DNA of 38,909 nt from Anaeroplasma sp. Its GTDB lineage: Bacteria; Bacillota_I; Bacilli_A; Acholeplasmatales; Anaeroplasmataceae. The notes beneath the pieces were generated by a model, which worked only from the letters and a program-made list of their open reading frames with translations, did not search any database and was not told where the DNA came from. The position numbers and the translations under genes are program-made. Within the stretch, counting starts at the first letter, position 1. Each line of letters starts with the position of its first letter. The DNA lies in NCBI GenBank assembly GCA_022768655.1, contig JALEQD010000100.1, positions 1 to 38,909 on the forward strand, written 5' to 3'. This document shows positions 9,351-18,765 of this stretch, piece after piece.

Positions 9351-11069
9351 ATGATTGAATTTAAGAATATCAAATCAGTTGATGAAAATATATCAAGGCT
9401 TAATAAAATAACTAAAGCTATTTCAATAATAAGATTAATTTTAGCTTTATCTTTATTAACATTTTTAATATGTTTATTTTCACTTCAAGAAACAGCTTTA
9501 TATTCAGCTTTATCTATTTCTGTATTTATTTTATTTATTATTTTTATTTTATTTACAAATAAATATTTTAAAAGACTTGAGCATTTTAAGAATAAAAAGG
9601 AAGTTTATGAATCACATAATAGAAGAAGAAATTTAAATTTTAATAAAATGTATGATTTAGGTGAAGACTTTATCACTAAGGATGATTATAAATTATTAGA
9701 TTTAGATATCTTTGGCCCAAAATCCTTATTCCAATATTTATCAGTATGTAAAACTAAAAATGGTAGGTCTAAGCTTGCTAAAAGATTATCATCAATTCAT
9801 CAAAGTGAAAATATTAATTTAGAAAGAGAAGCAGTTTTTGAGCTTGCAGAAAGAGAAGATACTTTAGATATAGAAGCAAGCTTTAAAGAATTTTCAAATG
9901 ATGCAAAAACATTAAATTATGATGAATTTTTATCTGTAACAAAATCTAAAATAGCTGTTAAGCCATTGTTTTTTATCCCTTTAATTTCATTTTTAGGAAT
10001 GATTACTTATTTAATATTAGTATTTACTATAAATATTAATCCATTACCTTTAATTGCATTCTTACTTCTTAATTTTATTGCTTGCAAATATTGTTTGAAT
10101 AATGATGTATTTTTATTAAATTCAATCAAATATTATCATATCAGCAGTGCATATTTAGAAATAGCAGATATAATAAAAAGTATAAAATATCAAAATGTAT
10201 ATCTAAATCAGCTACAATCAAATATTTCTAAATATTATGAACCATTAAAAAAATTAAATAAAATATATCTTGCCTTATCAACAAGAAATAATATTATTGC
10301 GAAAATAATATTAAATTCATTATTTATTTATGATTTATATTTAATTTTTATTTTCAATAAATTACATGAAAAAATTATTGATTTAGAAATTTTATTTGAT
10401 TCAATTTCTGAATTTGAAGTTTTAATTTCTCTCGCAAATATTGGTCTTGATAATGATGTATATTCTATTCCTACATTTAGTGATAATATTATCGCAAAGA
10501 ATATGAAGCATCCATTATTAAAGGATTGTGTAGATAATGATTTTACATTATCTGGTGGGGTTGTTTTAACAGGCAGTAATATGTCAGGTAAAACTACATT
10601 CATGAGAACCTTAGGCATCAATCAAATATTATTTAATGCAGGTGGTATTACTCTTTCTAAGAGCTTTAGCTCAAGCTATTTACCAATTTATACATCATTA
10701 CGAGCAAATGATTTATTAAGTGAAGGTATTTCAACCTTCTATGCTGAAATTCTTAGAATGAAAACTATAAATAATGCTATAAAAGAAAATAAATGCTTAA
10801 TATTAATTGATGAAATATTTAAAGGTACTAATGCTTATGAAAGAATTAATGCATCGTTTAAGGTCATTGATAAATTAAATAGCTATAATGCATATTTTAT
10901 TATTAGTACACATGATTTTGAATTATGTGATGCAAATAATATTTTAAATTATCATTTTAATGAAGAATATAATGATGATAAAATTTCATTTGATTATAAA
11001 ATAAAAGAAGGTAAGTGCACCTCTAAAAATGCACTTTACCTTCTAAAAATGACAGGAATAATTGAATAA
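9351..11069 (+). CDS. Membrane-associated MutS-family ATPase (not canonical MutS)
   Basis: 572 aa; MutS Walker A (TGSNMSGKTTFMRTLGIN), Walker B (CLILIDEIFKGTN) and ISTHDFEL; two hydrophobic stretches near the N-terminus and two more mid-protein; no MutS mismatch-recognition domain evident. Confidence 0.85.
   Translation: MIEFKNIKSVDENISRLNKITKAISIIRLILALSLLTFLICLFSLQETALYSALSISVFILFIIFILFTNKYFKRLEHFKNKKEVYESHNRRRNLNFNKMYDLGEDFITKDDYKLLDLDIFGPKSLFQYLSVCKTKNGRSKLAKRLSSIHQSENINLEREAVFELAEREDTLDIEASFKEFSNDAKTLNYDEFLSVTKSKIAVKPLFFIPLISFLGMITYLILVFTININPLPLIAFLLLNFIACKYCLNNDVFLLNSIKYYHISSAYLEIADIIKSIKYQNVYLNQLQSNISKYYEPLKKLNKIYLALSTRNNIIAKIILNSLFIYDLYLIFIFNKLHEKIIDLEILFDSISEFEVLISLANIGLDNDVYSIPTFSDNIIAKNMKHPLLKDCVDNDFTLSGGVVLTGSNMSGKTTFMRTLGINQILFNAGGITLSKSFSSSYLPIYTSLRANDLLSEGISTFYAEILRMKTINNAIKENKCLILIDEIFKGTNAYERINASFKVIDKLNSYNAYFIISTHDFELCDANNILNYHFNEEYNDDKISFDYKIKEGKCTSKNALYLLKMTGIIE
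10995..11043 (-). terminator. Intrinsic terminator for the minus-strand gene, embedded in the 3' coding end of the opposing MutS-family gene
   Basis: Minus strand reads GAAGGTAAAGTGCA-loop-TGCACTTACCTTC followed by TTTTATTTTATA; no T-tract on the plus strand. Confidence 0.7.
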
Positions 11070-11073
11070 ATAA

Positions 11074-11835
11074 TTATAAATCTAATTCAAGAAGTGCTTT
11101 CATACAACCCAATTCTTCGCATGAAAGCTTAGTTTGAGTTAGATTTTTTTGTTTTAATAGATTATCAGAATTTTTCATAATATAACAATAATCACAAGCT
11201 TTCAAAAAATCATAATCAGCAATAGAATCAGATATACCAACTGTTTTTTTGTTTGAATATATGCTTTTTATATAAGGAACTATTTTTTCCTTAGAAGAAA
11301 AGCTTGAGCTAATATAAAATAAAGCTCTATTTTTGTCTTTAGCATAAATATAATAATCAAGCATGTTATCATTTAAAAATATTTCAAATTCATTTATTGC
11401 TTCTAATTTTATTGCGGCTGTAATCTTTGTTGCATGATTATTAAAATTTGTATCAATAATTAAATTTTTTTTAGGATATAGTGGAAGAAGTCTTTCCTGA
11501 TAATTATAAATATATCCATTATTATTATCTTCATAAAATAATGTGTATATCGTATCATTAAACGTAGCTATTATTTTATTGATGATAACAGAATCAATAA
11601 TATTATAAATAATTTTGTTATTAATTTTTCCCTTTTGATCTTTAAATGAAAAATAATCAAGCTTGTTATTAATTGATTTAAAATCATTTTCTAATTCTAA
11701 AAAGCTTGCATTTGATAGTATACATAAATTATTATTTATAAGAAAATCATTAATCATATTAATGTTTTCTTGTGATAATTTTGTATCTTTCATTTTAATT
11801 GTATTTTCATAGTCACATAGTGCGATAAATGACAT
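11074..11835 (-). CDS. Divergent HAD-superfamily (Cof-like) hydrolase, putative
   Basis: N-terminal CDYENT (compare DxDGT motif I) and C-terminal TVGISDSIADYDFLKACDYCYIMKNS (compare GDSxND...M motif IV of Cof-type HADs). Confidence 0.6.
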   Translation of the reverse strand: MSFIALCDYENTIKMKDTKLSQENINMINDFLINNNLCILSNASFLELENDFKSINNKLDYFSFKDQKGKINNKIIYNIIDSVIINKIIATFNDTIYTLFYEDNNNGYIYNYQERLLPLYPKKNLIIDTNFNNHATKITAAIKLEAINEFEIFLNDNMLDYYIYAKDKNRALFYISSSFSSKEKIVPYIKSIYSNKKTVGISDSIADYDFLKACDYCYIMKNSDNLLKQKNLTQTKLSCEELGCMKALLELDL

Positions 11836-11962
11836 TTTATCACCTTCGTATCTTAATTTAGAAAAATTATCGCATATTAATAAATAAAAATCAATTATTC
11901 TAACCTTTATTTTTTGTTTATATTATATTATAATATAAAAAAGAAAGTGCGGTGACAGAAGG

Positions 11963-12913
11963 ATGTTTTTATTTAAAATTTGGATATTTAATATTGACTT
12001 TTCAACTGTCGTAAGCTTTTTGATTGGTATACTTATTGGGGCAGTAATTATTTGTATGATATATGCCCTAATTGTTTTATCATCCCTTCGAAACAAAAAG
12101 TTTTTAATTAAGGTAGAGGATGATAGCTTAACCTCAACCGAGGTTAAGGATATGATTGTACAAGCTCAAAAATCCTTTAAGGATAAGGATTTGCGTGGTG
12201 AACTATCAAGGGTTAATCATTGTAAAAATATTTCAATGGATTTAGTATACGGTATTGCATCTAGGTTTTTTCCTAAAAGTAAGCATCCTTTGCTTGAAAT
12301 CTCAATAGATGAGGTAATGATGCTTTCTTTATACGTTAAAACAAGAATAGAGGATATATTAAATAGAAGAGGTATTAGACTTTTAAAAAAAATAAAAATT
12401 GGTCAAATATTTGATGTAACTCAAAAAACAACAAAGGTTGTTAATTCAAAGGCCTTTAAGGTTACAAAAGATGTTAATAATACATTTAATACCATAAAAA
12501 AAATAGTTAATGTTGTTAATCCTGCTTGGTGGGTAAGAAAATTGATAATTGATAATACTATAAATGTTATTACTGATAAGCTTTGTGTTGTTATTATTGC
12601 GATTGTTGGTGAGGAAACATACAAAATTTATAGTAAAACAGTATTTAATCAGGATGTTGAAATTGAAAGTAATGTTGATGATATCATAAATTCTATGAAT
12701 AATGATATATTAAAAGCTAATGATGATATCATTAATTCAAATGATAATTCAGATAATTTGAATTCTGATTTTTCAATTCCAGTAAAAAATGATGAAAAGA
12801 TGTTTAAAACAAGAACATTAAAGCTAGAAAAGCATATAGATTATATTTCAATATTTAATCCTAATTATCCAATGCTTTTGCATGATGAAGAAAAGAAAGT
12901 GGAGTTAAATTAA
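11963..12913 (+). CDS. Uncharacterised membrane protein upstream of FtsK
   Basis: 316 aa; strong N-terminal TM (VSFLIGILIGAVIICMIYALIVL), second hydrophobic segment (LCVVIIAIVG), acidic Asn/Asp-rich C-terminus. No family confidently recognised. Confidence 0.7.
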   Translation: MFLFKIWIFNIDFSTVVSFLIGILIGAVIICMIYALIVLSSLRNKKFLIKVEDDSLTSTEVKDMIVQAQKSFKDKDLRGELSRVNHCKNISMDLVYGIASRFFPKSKHPLLEISIDEVMMLSLYVKTRIEDILNRRGIRLLKKIKIGQIFDVTQKTTKVVNSKAFKVTKDVNNTFNTIKKIVNVVNPAWWVRKLIIDNTINVITDKLCVVIIAIVGEETYKIYSKTVFNQDVEIESNVDDIINSMNNDILKANDDIINSNDNSDNLNSDFSIPVKNDEKMFKTRTLKLEKHIDYISIFNPNYPMLLHDEEKKVELN

Positions 12914-12915
12914 TT

Positions 12916-15198
12916 ATGAAAAAGAAAAAAGATATATATATTGAGGAAGAAGAAAAGTTAATAATTTATCAAATTGATTATGGTACATCAGGATTAATTA
13001 GAAAAAAAGATGGCTTCCATAAAAGTGAGGTTTGTTCTCCATTTCATGGAACTAATGTTCTTGATAGAAATCATTTTTTAGATAATAGTGGTACAGTTGA
13101 TATTGATTATGGATATGATTTTATTAGAGAAGAAAAGCATATATCTGATGAAGAGCTTGAAAAAAGACATGGTACTAAATATTATGAATTTACTTTTTTG
13201 AATAGTGAAGATGATCTATATAAGGGTTCTGATTATTCTAAAGAAAAACCAAAAGAAAAGCAAGATGATACTAAGAGAATTGATTCTTCATTTATATCAT
13301 CAATTGATGATATTTTAGAAGAAGATACAAAGCCAGTAATTACTGATGAAATGGTTAATGATAAAATTAATGATGATTTTGATAATGAGGAAGCTGAATT
13401 TAAAATTAAATTTGAAATTGATGAAGATGAGCCTACTTATGAATACAATTCATTTGATAAAAATATGCCAAAGCCTAATCAAGCAAATATTCCAAGCTTT
13501 TTAACATCAAATTCTAATAATAAAAACAATGATGTTGAGATAAATGAAGAGTTTTCATATAGTGAGGATAAAGAAATTACTATTGATGCAGATGAATATG
13601 AAAATCCTGCAGTAGATAAATCTCTTACAATTGAAGAGGCTATATTAAATATGCAAAAGGGTAATATTAGCGATAATTCTTCTAATACACCTAAATATAA
13701 GGCTAATTTAGAAACAAAGCCTGAAATTAGTAAAACTAGGGATTATTCAAATTATCATATTCCTTATGAGGATTTCTTTAAAAAATCAAAATCTACATCA
13801 TTAGAAGCACCTATTTGGCTTGAGGAAAAGAAAGAAATAATAAATCAATCCTTAAAATCATTTGGTATTGAAGGAGAAGTTATTACATATACTAAAGGAC
13901 CTGCCTTTACTAGATATGAAATAATGCTTGCTCCTGGTGTAAATGTTAAAAAGGTAAGCCAAATATATGATAATCTTCAAAAGGATTTACAAGCTAAATC
14001 CTTACGTTTACAAGCTCCTATTCCTGGTAAAAATACGATTGGTATAGAGGTTCCTAATGATGTTAGTGAGGTTGTAAGCTTTGGTGATATTCTTAATGAG
14101 GAGTTTATTCATGATGGCAAGCCATTAAGAGTTGCTATGGGTAAAAATATCGATGGTACACCAGTATACCAAAATATAACAGATATGCCACATGCATTAA
14201 TTGCTGGTGCTACGCAATCAGGTAAGTCTGTTTCTATTAATACTATTTTAGTTTCATTACTTGTAAAAAATTCACCTGATAATTTAAAGCTTATTCTAGT
14301 TGACCCAAAGAAGGTAGAATTATCATTCTACAATGATTTACCACATCTTGCTACACCTGTTATTGATGATGCAGTAATCGCTACTGAGGCATTAAAATGG
14401 GCAGTAAGAGAAATGGAAAGAAGATACGATGTTTTAGCTAGGAATAGAGTTAGAAATATTGGAGATTATAATAAAAAGAGAGCAAATAATCCAGAAATGG
14501 AAAAAATGCCTTTTATTGTAATCGTTGTAGATGAATTTAATGATATGGTTATGCAATGTGGTGTAGATGCAAATGAAGCTATTATTCGTCTTGCTCAAAA
14601 GGCTAGAGCCTGTGGTATTCATATTATTCTTGCAACACAAAGACCTACTGCTGATGTTGTAAATGGTACAATTAAAGCAAATATCACATGTCGTATTGCA
14701 TTTAGAGTTGCTGCTAACTTAGATTCTAGAATTATTCTTGATGAAGATGGTGCAGAAAATCTACTTGGTCGTGGTGATATGATTATAAAAAATAATTCAA
14801 CACCTGTTCGTGCTCAAGGAGCATACATATCAGATGATGAAATTGATACAGTATGTCAATATATTTGTGAACGATATGAACCTGATTTCTTGTTTACACA
14901 TGAAGATTTAAAGCGTGAGCTAAATAAGGCTAATGGTAATAATAATTCATCCTTTGGTAAAGAATCATCAAGTGAATCAGAGGAGTTATTATATCAAATA
15001 GCTTTAGCCTGTGTTCAACAAGGAACATGCTCAATTAATTCTATTCAAACTGGTTTTGGATTAGGCTTTAATAGAGCACAAAGAATTGTACAAATATTAG
15101 AGGATAGAGAAATAGTATCACCAAAAAATGGTACAAAAGGTAGAGAAATTTTAGTTGATTCATATAAATTAAGAGAAATGTTTGGAATTGATGATTAA
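12916..15198 (+). CDS. ftsK: FtsK/SpoIIIE-family DNA translocase lacking N-terminal TM segments
   Basis: Walker A GATQSGKS, Walker B VIVVDEFND, ILATQRPTADVVNGTIKANI, LLGRGDM, C-terminal gamma-like winged helix (QTGFGLGFNRAQRIVQILEDREIVSP). Confidence 0.9.
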   Translation: MKKKKDIYIEEEEKLIIYQIDYGTSGLIRKKDGFHKSEVCSPFHGTNVLDRNHFLDNSGTVDIDYGYDFIREEKHISDEELEKRHGTKYYEFTFLNSEDDLYKGSDYSKEKPKEKQDDTKRIDSSFISSIDDILEEDTKPVITDEMVNDKINDDFDNEEAEFKIKFEIDEDEPTYEYNSFDKNMPKPNQANIPSFLTSNSNNKNNDVEINEEFSYSEDKEITIDADEYENPAVDKSLTIEEAILNMQKGNISDNSSNTPKYKANLETKPEISKTRDYSNYHIPYEDFFKKSKSTSLEAPIWLEEKKEIINQSLKSFGIEGEVITYTKGPAFTRYEIMLAPGVNVKKVSQIYDNLQKDLQAKSLRLQAPIPGKNTIGIEVPNDVSEVVSFGDILNEEFIHDGKPLRVAMGKNIDGTPVYQNITDMPHALIAGATQSGKSVSINTILVSLLVKNSPDNLKLILVDPKKVELSFYNDLPHLATPVIDDAVIATEALKWAVREMERRYDVLARNRVRNIGDYNKKRANNPEMEKMPFIVIVVDEFNDMVMQCGVDANEAIIRLAQKARACGIHIILATQRPTADVVNGTIKANITCRIAFRVAANLDSRIILDEDGAENLLGRGDMIIKNNSTPVRAQGAYISDDEIDTVCQYICERYEPDFLFTHEDLKRELNKANGNNNSSFGKESSSESEELLYQIALACVQQGTCSINSIQTGFGLGFNRAQRIVQILEDREIVSPKNGTKGREILVDSYKLREMFGIDD

Positions 15199-16034
15199 TG
15201 AAAAATGATAATGATATTGAAGATATATTAAATTTAGAAGAACATAGTGAAGATGATGAAAAAACTATAAAAAAAGAATTGTTTATTAAAAAAATTATCC
15301 AATTCGTGATTATATTTTTATTGTTTGTTTTTTCAATTATTTTCAATAAAAGAATAACAGTTTTTTCTATTATGTTTTTTGGAAATAAAATAATTGGGAA
15401 TATTTTATATTACACATTTATTTCAATCGAATTTATTATATTAACAGGCTATTTGCTGTTTTTTATCTTAAAAATAAAGAATAAAATAAATTATAAATTA
15501 TTACATAAATTTCATAAAATATTTGATTTGCCACAATTTATTTTGGCTGCAGCAATTACAATATTATTTTTTATGGTATTTATTACTACCCCCTTTACAG
15601 TTTCTGGTGATTCAATGAATTATACATTAACTGATGGTGATAGGGTTATTTGTACTGATTTATTTTATAAGCCCAAAAAGGAAGATATTGTAGTTTTTGA
15701 TGCTTATAATTATACTGAGCAATCATTATTATACATAAAAAGAGTAGTAGCGGTTGAAGGAGATGTATTGTCATATAAGGATGGTGCATTATTAGTTAAT
15801 AATGAGCATGTTGAATATGTAAGTTCAAGACAATATTTAAAAATAATTGGTAGAACAAGTGATAGATATTTAGATGATTTTACTGTTCAAAAGGGATATG
15901 TTGTTGTTTTAGGTGATAATCGCTTAGAATCATATGATTCAAGATATTTTGGAATGGTTAATGAAAAAGATATTTTAGGTCATGTATTATTTAGATTATA
16001 TCCATTTAAAAAGATTGAAAAAATATTAGGTTAG
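15198..16034 (+). CDS. lepB: Signal peptidase I (S26)
   Basis: SGDSMNYTL (Ser), YIKRVVAVEGD (Lys), VVLGDNRLESYDSRYFG boxes; N-terminal TM segments. Confidence 0.9.
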   Translation: MKNDNDIEDILNLEEHSEDDEKTIKKELFIKKIIQFVIIFLLFVFSIIFNKRITVFSIMFFGNKIIGNILYYTFISIEFIILTGYLLFFILKIKNKINYKLLHKFHKIFDLPQFILAAAITILFFMVFITTPFTVSGDSMNYTLTDGDRVICTDLFYKPKKEDIVVFDAYNYTEQSLLYIKRVVAVEGDVLSYKDGALLVNNEHVEYVSSRQYLKIIGRTSDRYLDDFTVQKGYVVVLGDNRLESYDSRYFGMVNEKDILGHVLFRLYPFKKIEKILG

Positions 16035-16051
16035 TTTAAGGTTGTGATTAT

Positions 16052-16921
16052 ATGAATGATAATATTTCAATTATCAACTGGTTTCCTGGGCATATGGCCA
16101 AGGCAAAAAGAGAAATAATTGAAAAAATTAAAATGGTTGATTTAGTTATAGAATTAAAGGATGCAAGAATACCATATTCTTCATCTAATCCTATGATTAA
16201 AGAAATTATTGGTAATAAACCAAGATTAATATTACTATGTAAATCTAGCATCGCAGATCCAAAGGTTACTGCATTATGGATGAATTATTATGCAAGTCAA
16301 AATATTTTAGCCTTAGATATTGATTCTATTACAAATTATCATACTAGTAGTATTATAAAATATGCTAAAATGGCTTTAAAGGAAACATTTGAAAAAAGAA
16401 AAGCAAAGGGTGTTTTATCTGAACAGATTAAAGCTATTATTTTAGGTATTCCTAATGTAGGAAAATCTACATTAATTAATACACTTGCAAAAAGAAAGGC
16501 AACTCAGGTAGGAGATAGACCTGGTGTAACAAAAAATCAAACTTGGATTAAAATTACACCTGATTTATTGCTTCTTGATACGCCTGGTATTTTGTGGCCT
16601 AAATTTGAAGATCAGGCTGTTGGAGTAAAGCTTGCAATGTGTGGTAGTATCAAAGATGAAATATTAAATTTAGAAGAAATATCAGCTAAAGCAATTGAGT
16701 ATATAGGTGCTAATTATCCTGATTATTTAAAAAATAGGTATAATTTAGATGAAATTTTTGAAGATCCGTATGTAAATTTAGAAAATATTGCAATTAAACG
16801 TGGATTTTTGTTAAAGGGTGGTATACCTGATATTAATAAAGTATGTATTATTTTTCTTAATGAGCTAAGAGGAAATAAGATTGGAGCAATGAGTTATGAG
16901 CGACCAAGTGAGATTGAATGA
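16052..16921 (+). CDS. rbgA: Ribosome biogenesis GTPase RbgA/YlqF (circularly permuted)
   Basis: NWFPGHMAKAKREI start; GIPNVGKSTLINTL after the G4-like region; DTPGILWPKF. Confidence 0.93.
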   Translation: MNDNISIINWFPGHMAKAKREIIEKIKMVDLVIELKDARIPYSSSNPMIKEIIGNKPRLILLCKSSIADPKVTALWMNYYASQNILALDIDSITNYHTSSIIKYAKMALKETFEKRKAKGVLSEQIKAIILGIPNVGKSTLINTLAKRKATQVGDRPGVTKNQTWIKITPDLLLLDTPGILWPKFEDQAVGVKLAMCGSIKDEILNLEEISAKAIEYIGANYPDYLKNRYNLDEIFEDPYVNLENIAIKRGFLLKGGIPDINKVCIIFLNELRGNKIGAMSYERPSEIE

Positions 16922-17564
16922 AACAAATGATATATATTCATATGAAGAACAATTATATGATAGTGGAGATCGTGTAATTTGTGGTATTGATGAGGCGGGA
17001 AGAGGACCTCTTGCTGGACCTGTTGTTGTTGCTTCTTGTATATTACCGCCATTTTTAAGAATTAAAGGCTTAAATGATTCAAAAAAGCTTACAGCTAAAA
17101 AAAGAGAAGAATTATATAAAATAATAATAAAAGAAGCTATAGAATATAAGATTGTTTTTGTATCTGTTGAAGAGGTTGACGAATTAAATATATATCAAGC
17201 AACTAAAAAAGGTATGTTAAAGTCAGTTGAAGAACTAAGCACAAAGCCTGATCATGTATTAATAGATGCTATGCCACTAAATGAATTAGAGATGAAGCAT
17301 ACATCAATAATTCATGGTGATGCAAGATGTGCATCTATTGCGGCAGCATCAATTATTGCTAAGGTAACAAGAGACCAATATATGGAAAAAATGGATTTAA
17401 AGTATCCAAATTATGGTTTTAAAAAACATAAAGGATATGGTACAAAAATGCATATTGAAGCTTTGGAAAAATATGGTCCATGTAAGATTCATAGAAAAAC
17501 ATATTATCCAGTTTCAAAGTATTTTTCAAAACAATTAAGCTTATTTGATGATGAAAATGAATAA
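16896..17564 (+). CDS. rnhB: Ribonuclease HII
   Basis: CGIDEAGRGPLAGPVVVASCIL, NDSKKLTAKKRE, AASIIAKVTRD; overlaps rbgA by 26 nt. Confidence 0.95.
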   Translation: MSDQVRLNETNDIYSYEEQLYDSGDRVICGIDEAGRGPLAGPVVVASCILPPFLRIKGLNDSKKLTAKKREELYKIIIKEAIEYKIVFVSVEEVDELNIYQATKKGMLKSVEELSTKPDHVLIDAMPLNELEMKHTSIIHGDARCASIAAASIIAKVTRDQYMEKMDLKYPNYGFKKHKGYGTKMHIEALEKYGPCKIHRKTYYPVSKYFSKQLSLFDDENE

Positions 17565-17574
17565 TTATATTGTA

Positions 17575-17634
17575 AAATCCTAAGCATTTGAACATTAGAT
17601 TTATAAATGTGTTCAGTGTTTAGGATTTTTTTAT
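17575..17634 (+). terminator. Intrinsic terminator after rnhB (hairpin H1)
   Basis: AAATCCTAAGCA...TGTTTAGGATTT long stem followed by a T-tract. Confidence 0.75.
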
Positions 17635-17647
17635 TTGGATGATTTTA

Positions 17648-17682
17648 TTGTTTTAAATATGTACTTATCAATGATAAAACAA
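17648..17682. repeat. Inverted repeat TTGTTTTA...TAAAACAA
   Basis: Perfect 8-bp inverted repeat, 19-nt loop, in the rnhB-thyA gap. Confidence 0.5.
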
Positions 17683-17725
17683 CAAATTATTTTTATGTAA
17701 GAGATATTATATTTCCAAAATTAAA

Positions 17726-17771
17726 CCAATGGAATGTTAAACATTAGAAATTATGTGTAAGATTCCATTGG
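17726..17771. repeat. Hairpin H2, CCAATGGAAT...ATTCCATTGG
   Basis: Perfect 10-bp stem, 26-nt loop sharing ACATTAGA and downstream GTGT with H1. Confidence 0.7.
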
Positions 17772-17896
17772 CTTTATTTATTGTGATTTACGACTGAACT
17801 TTAACCATAATATTAACATCATAAAGAATAATAAAAATGTCTTTGTCTTTAAATTTGTCTAAATTTATTATATAATAGATAATAGGTGATTTTGAG

Positions 17897-18763
17897 ATGA
17901 AACAATATTTAGATTTATGTAAAACAATATTAGAAAAAGGAATTAAAAAAGAAGATAGAACTGGGACAGGTACAATCTCATATTTTGGATATCAAATGAG
18001 ATTTGATTTAAGCGAAGGGTTTCCTCTTTTAACAACAAAAAGAGTTCATTTAAAAAGTATAATTCATGAGCTTTTATGGTTTATTTCAGGCGATACTAAT
18101 ATCAAATACTTAGTAGATAATGATGTTAGAATTTGGAATGATTGGCCTTATGCAGCATATCAAAAATCTTCTGAGTATCAAAATGAAACTATAGAAGAAT
18201 TTGCTTTGAAAATAAAAGAAAGTAATGAATTTGCAAAAAAATGGGGAAATTTAGGACCAGTATATGGTAAACAATGGAGAAACTTTGGTGGTGTTGATCA
18301 ATTAGAAGACTTAATTAATCAAATTAAAACAAATCCTACTAGTAGAAGATTAATTATTTCTGCATGGAACCCAGCTGAAATCAAGGATATGGCTTTACCT
18401 CCATGTCATTGCTTCATGCAATTTTATGTTAACAACAATAAATTATCATGCCAATTATATCAACGTAGTGCTGATGTATTCTTAGGCGTTCCGTTTAATA
18501 TTGCAAGCTATGCATTATTTACAATGATGATTGCTCAGGTTTGTAATTTAGAATTAGGTGATTTTGTACATACAATAGGTGATGCACATATTTATTTAAA
18601 TCATTTAGAACAAATAAATAAGCAATTAACACGTACTCCAAGACAATTACCTACTATGAAAATCAATCCAGAAATCAAATCAATATATGATTTTAAATTT
18701 GATGATTTTGAGCTAGTAGGCTATGATCCATATAAGGGAATTAAGGGAAAGGTAGCTGTATAA
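17897..18763 (+). CDS. thyA: Thymidylate synthase
   Basis: [13 protein letters not shown] active site, [18 protein letters not shown]. Confidence 0.97.
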   Translation: MKQYLDLCKTILEKGIKKEDRTGTGTISYFGYQMRFDLSEGFPLLTTKRVHLKSIIHELLWFISGDTNIKYLVDNDVRIWNDWPYAAYQKSSEYQNETIEEFALKIKESNEFAKKWGNLGPVYGKQWRNFGGVDQLEDLINQIKTNPTSRRLIISAWNPAEIKDMALPPCHCFMQFYVNNNKLSCQLYQRSADVFLGVPFNIASYALFTMMIAQVCNLELGDFVHTIGDAHIYLNHLEQINKQLTRTPRQLPTMKINPEIKSIYDFKFDDFELVGYDPYKGIKGKVAV

Positions 18764-18765
18764 TT

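Noticed and set aside
10328-10621. 97-aa minus-strand ORF inside the MutS-family gene
   Set aside because: Overlaps the conserved Walker A coding region of the real gene; no family features.
12655-12780. Repeated GATGATATCAT segments in the upstream membrane-protein gene
   Set aside because: Imperfect repeat explained by low-complexity DDIINS/Asn-Asp coding in the acidic tail.
17835-17870. TGTCTTTGTCTTTAAATTTGTCT direct repeats before thyA
   Set aside because: Short, irregularly spaced and low complexity; no clear regulator match, so not reported as a regulatory site.
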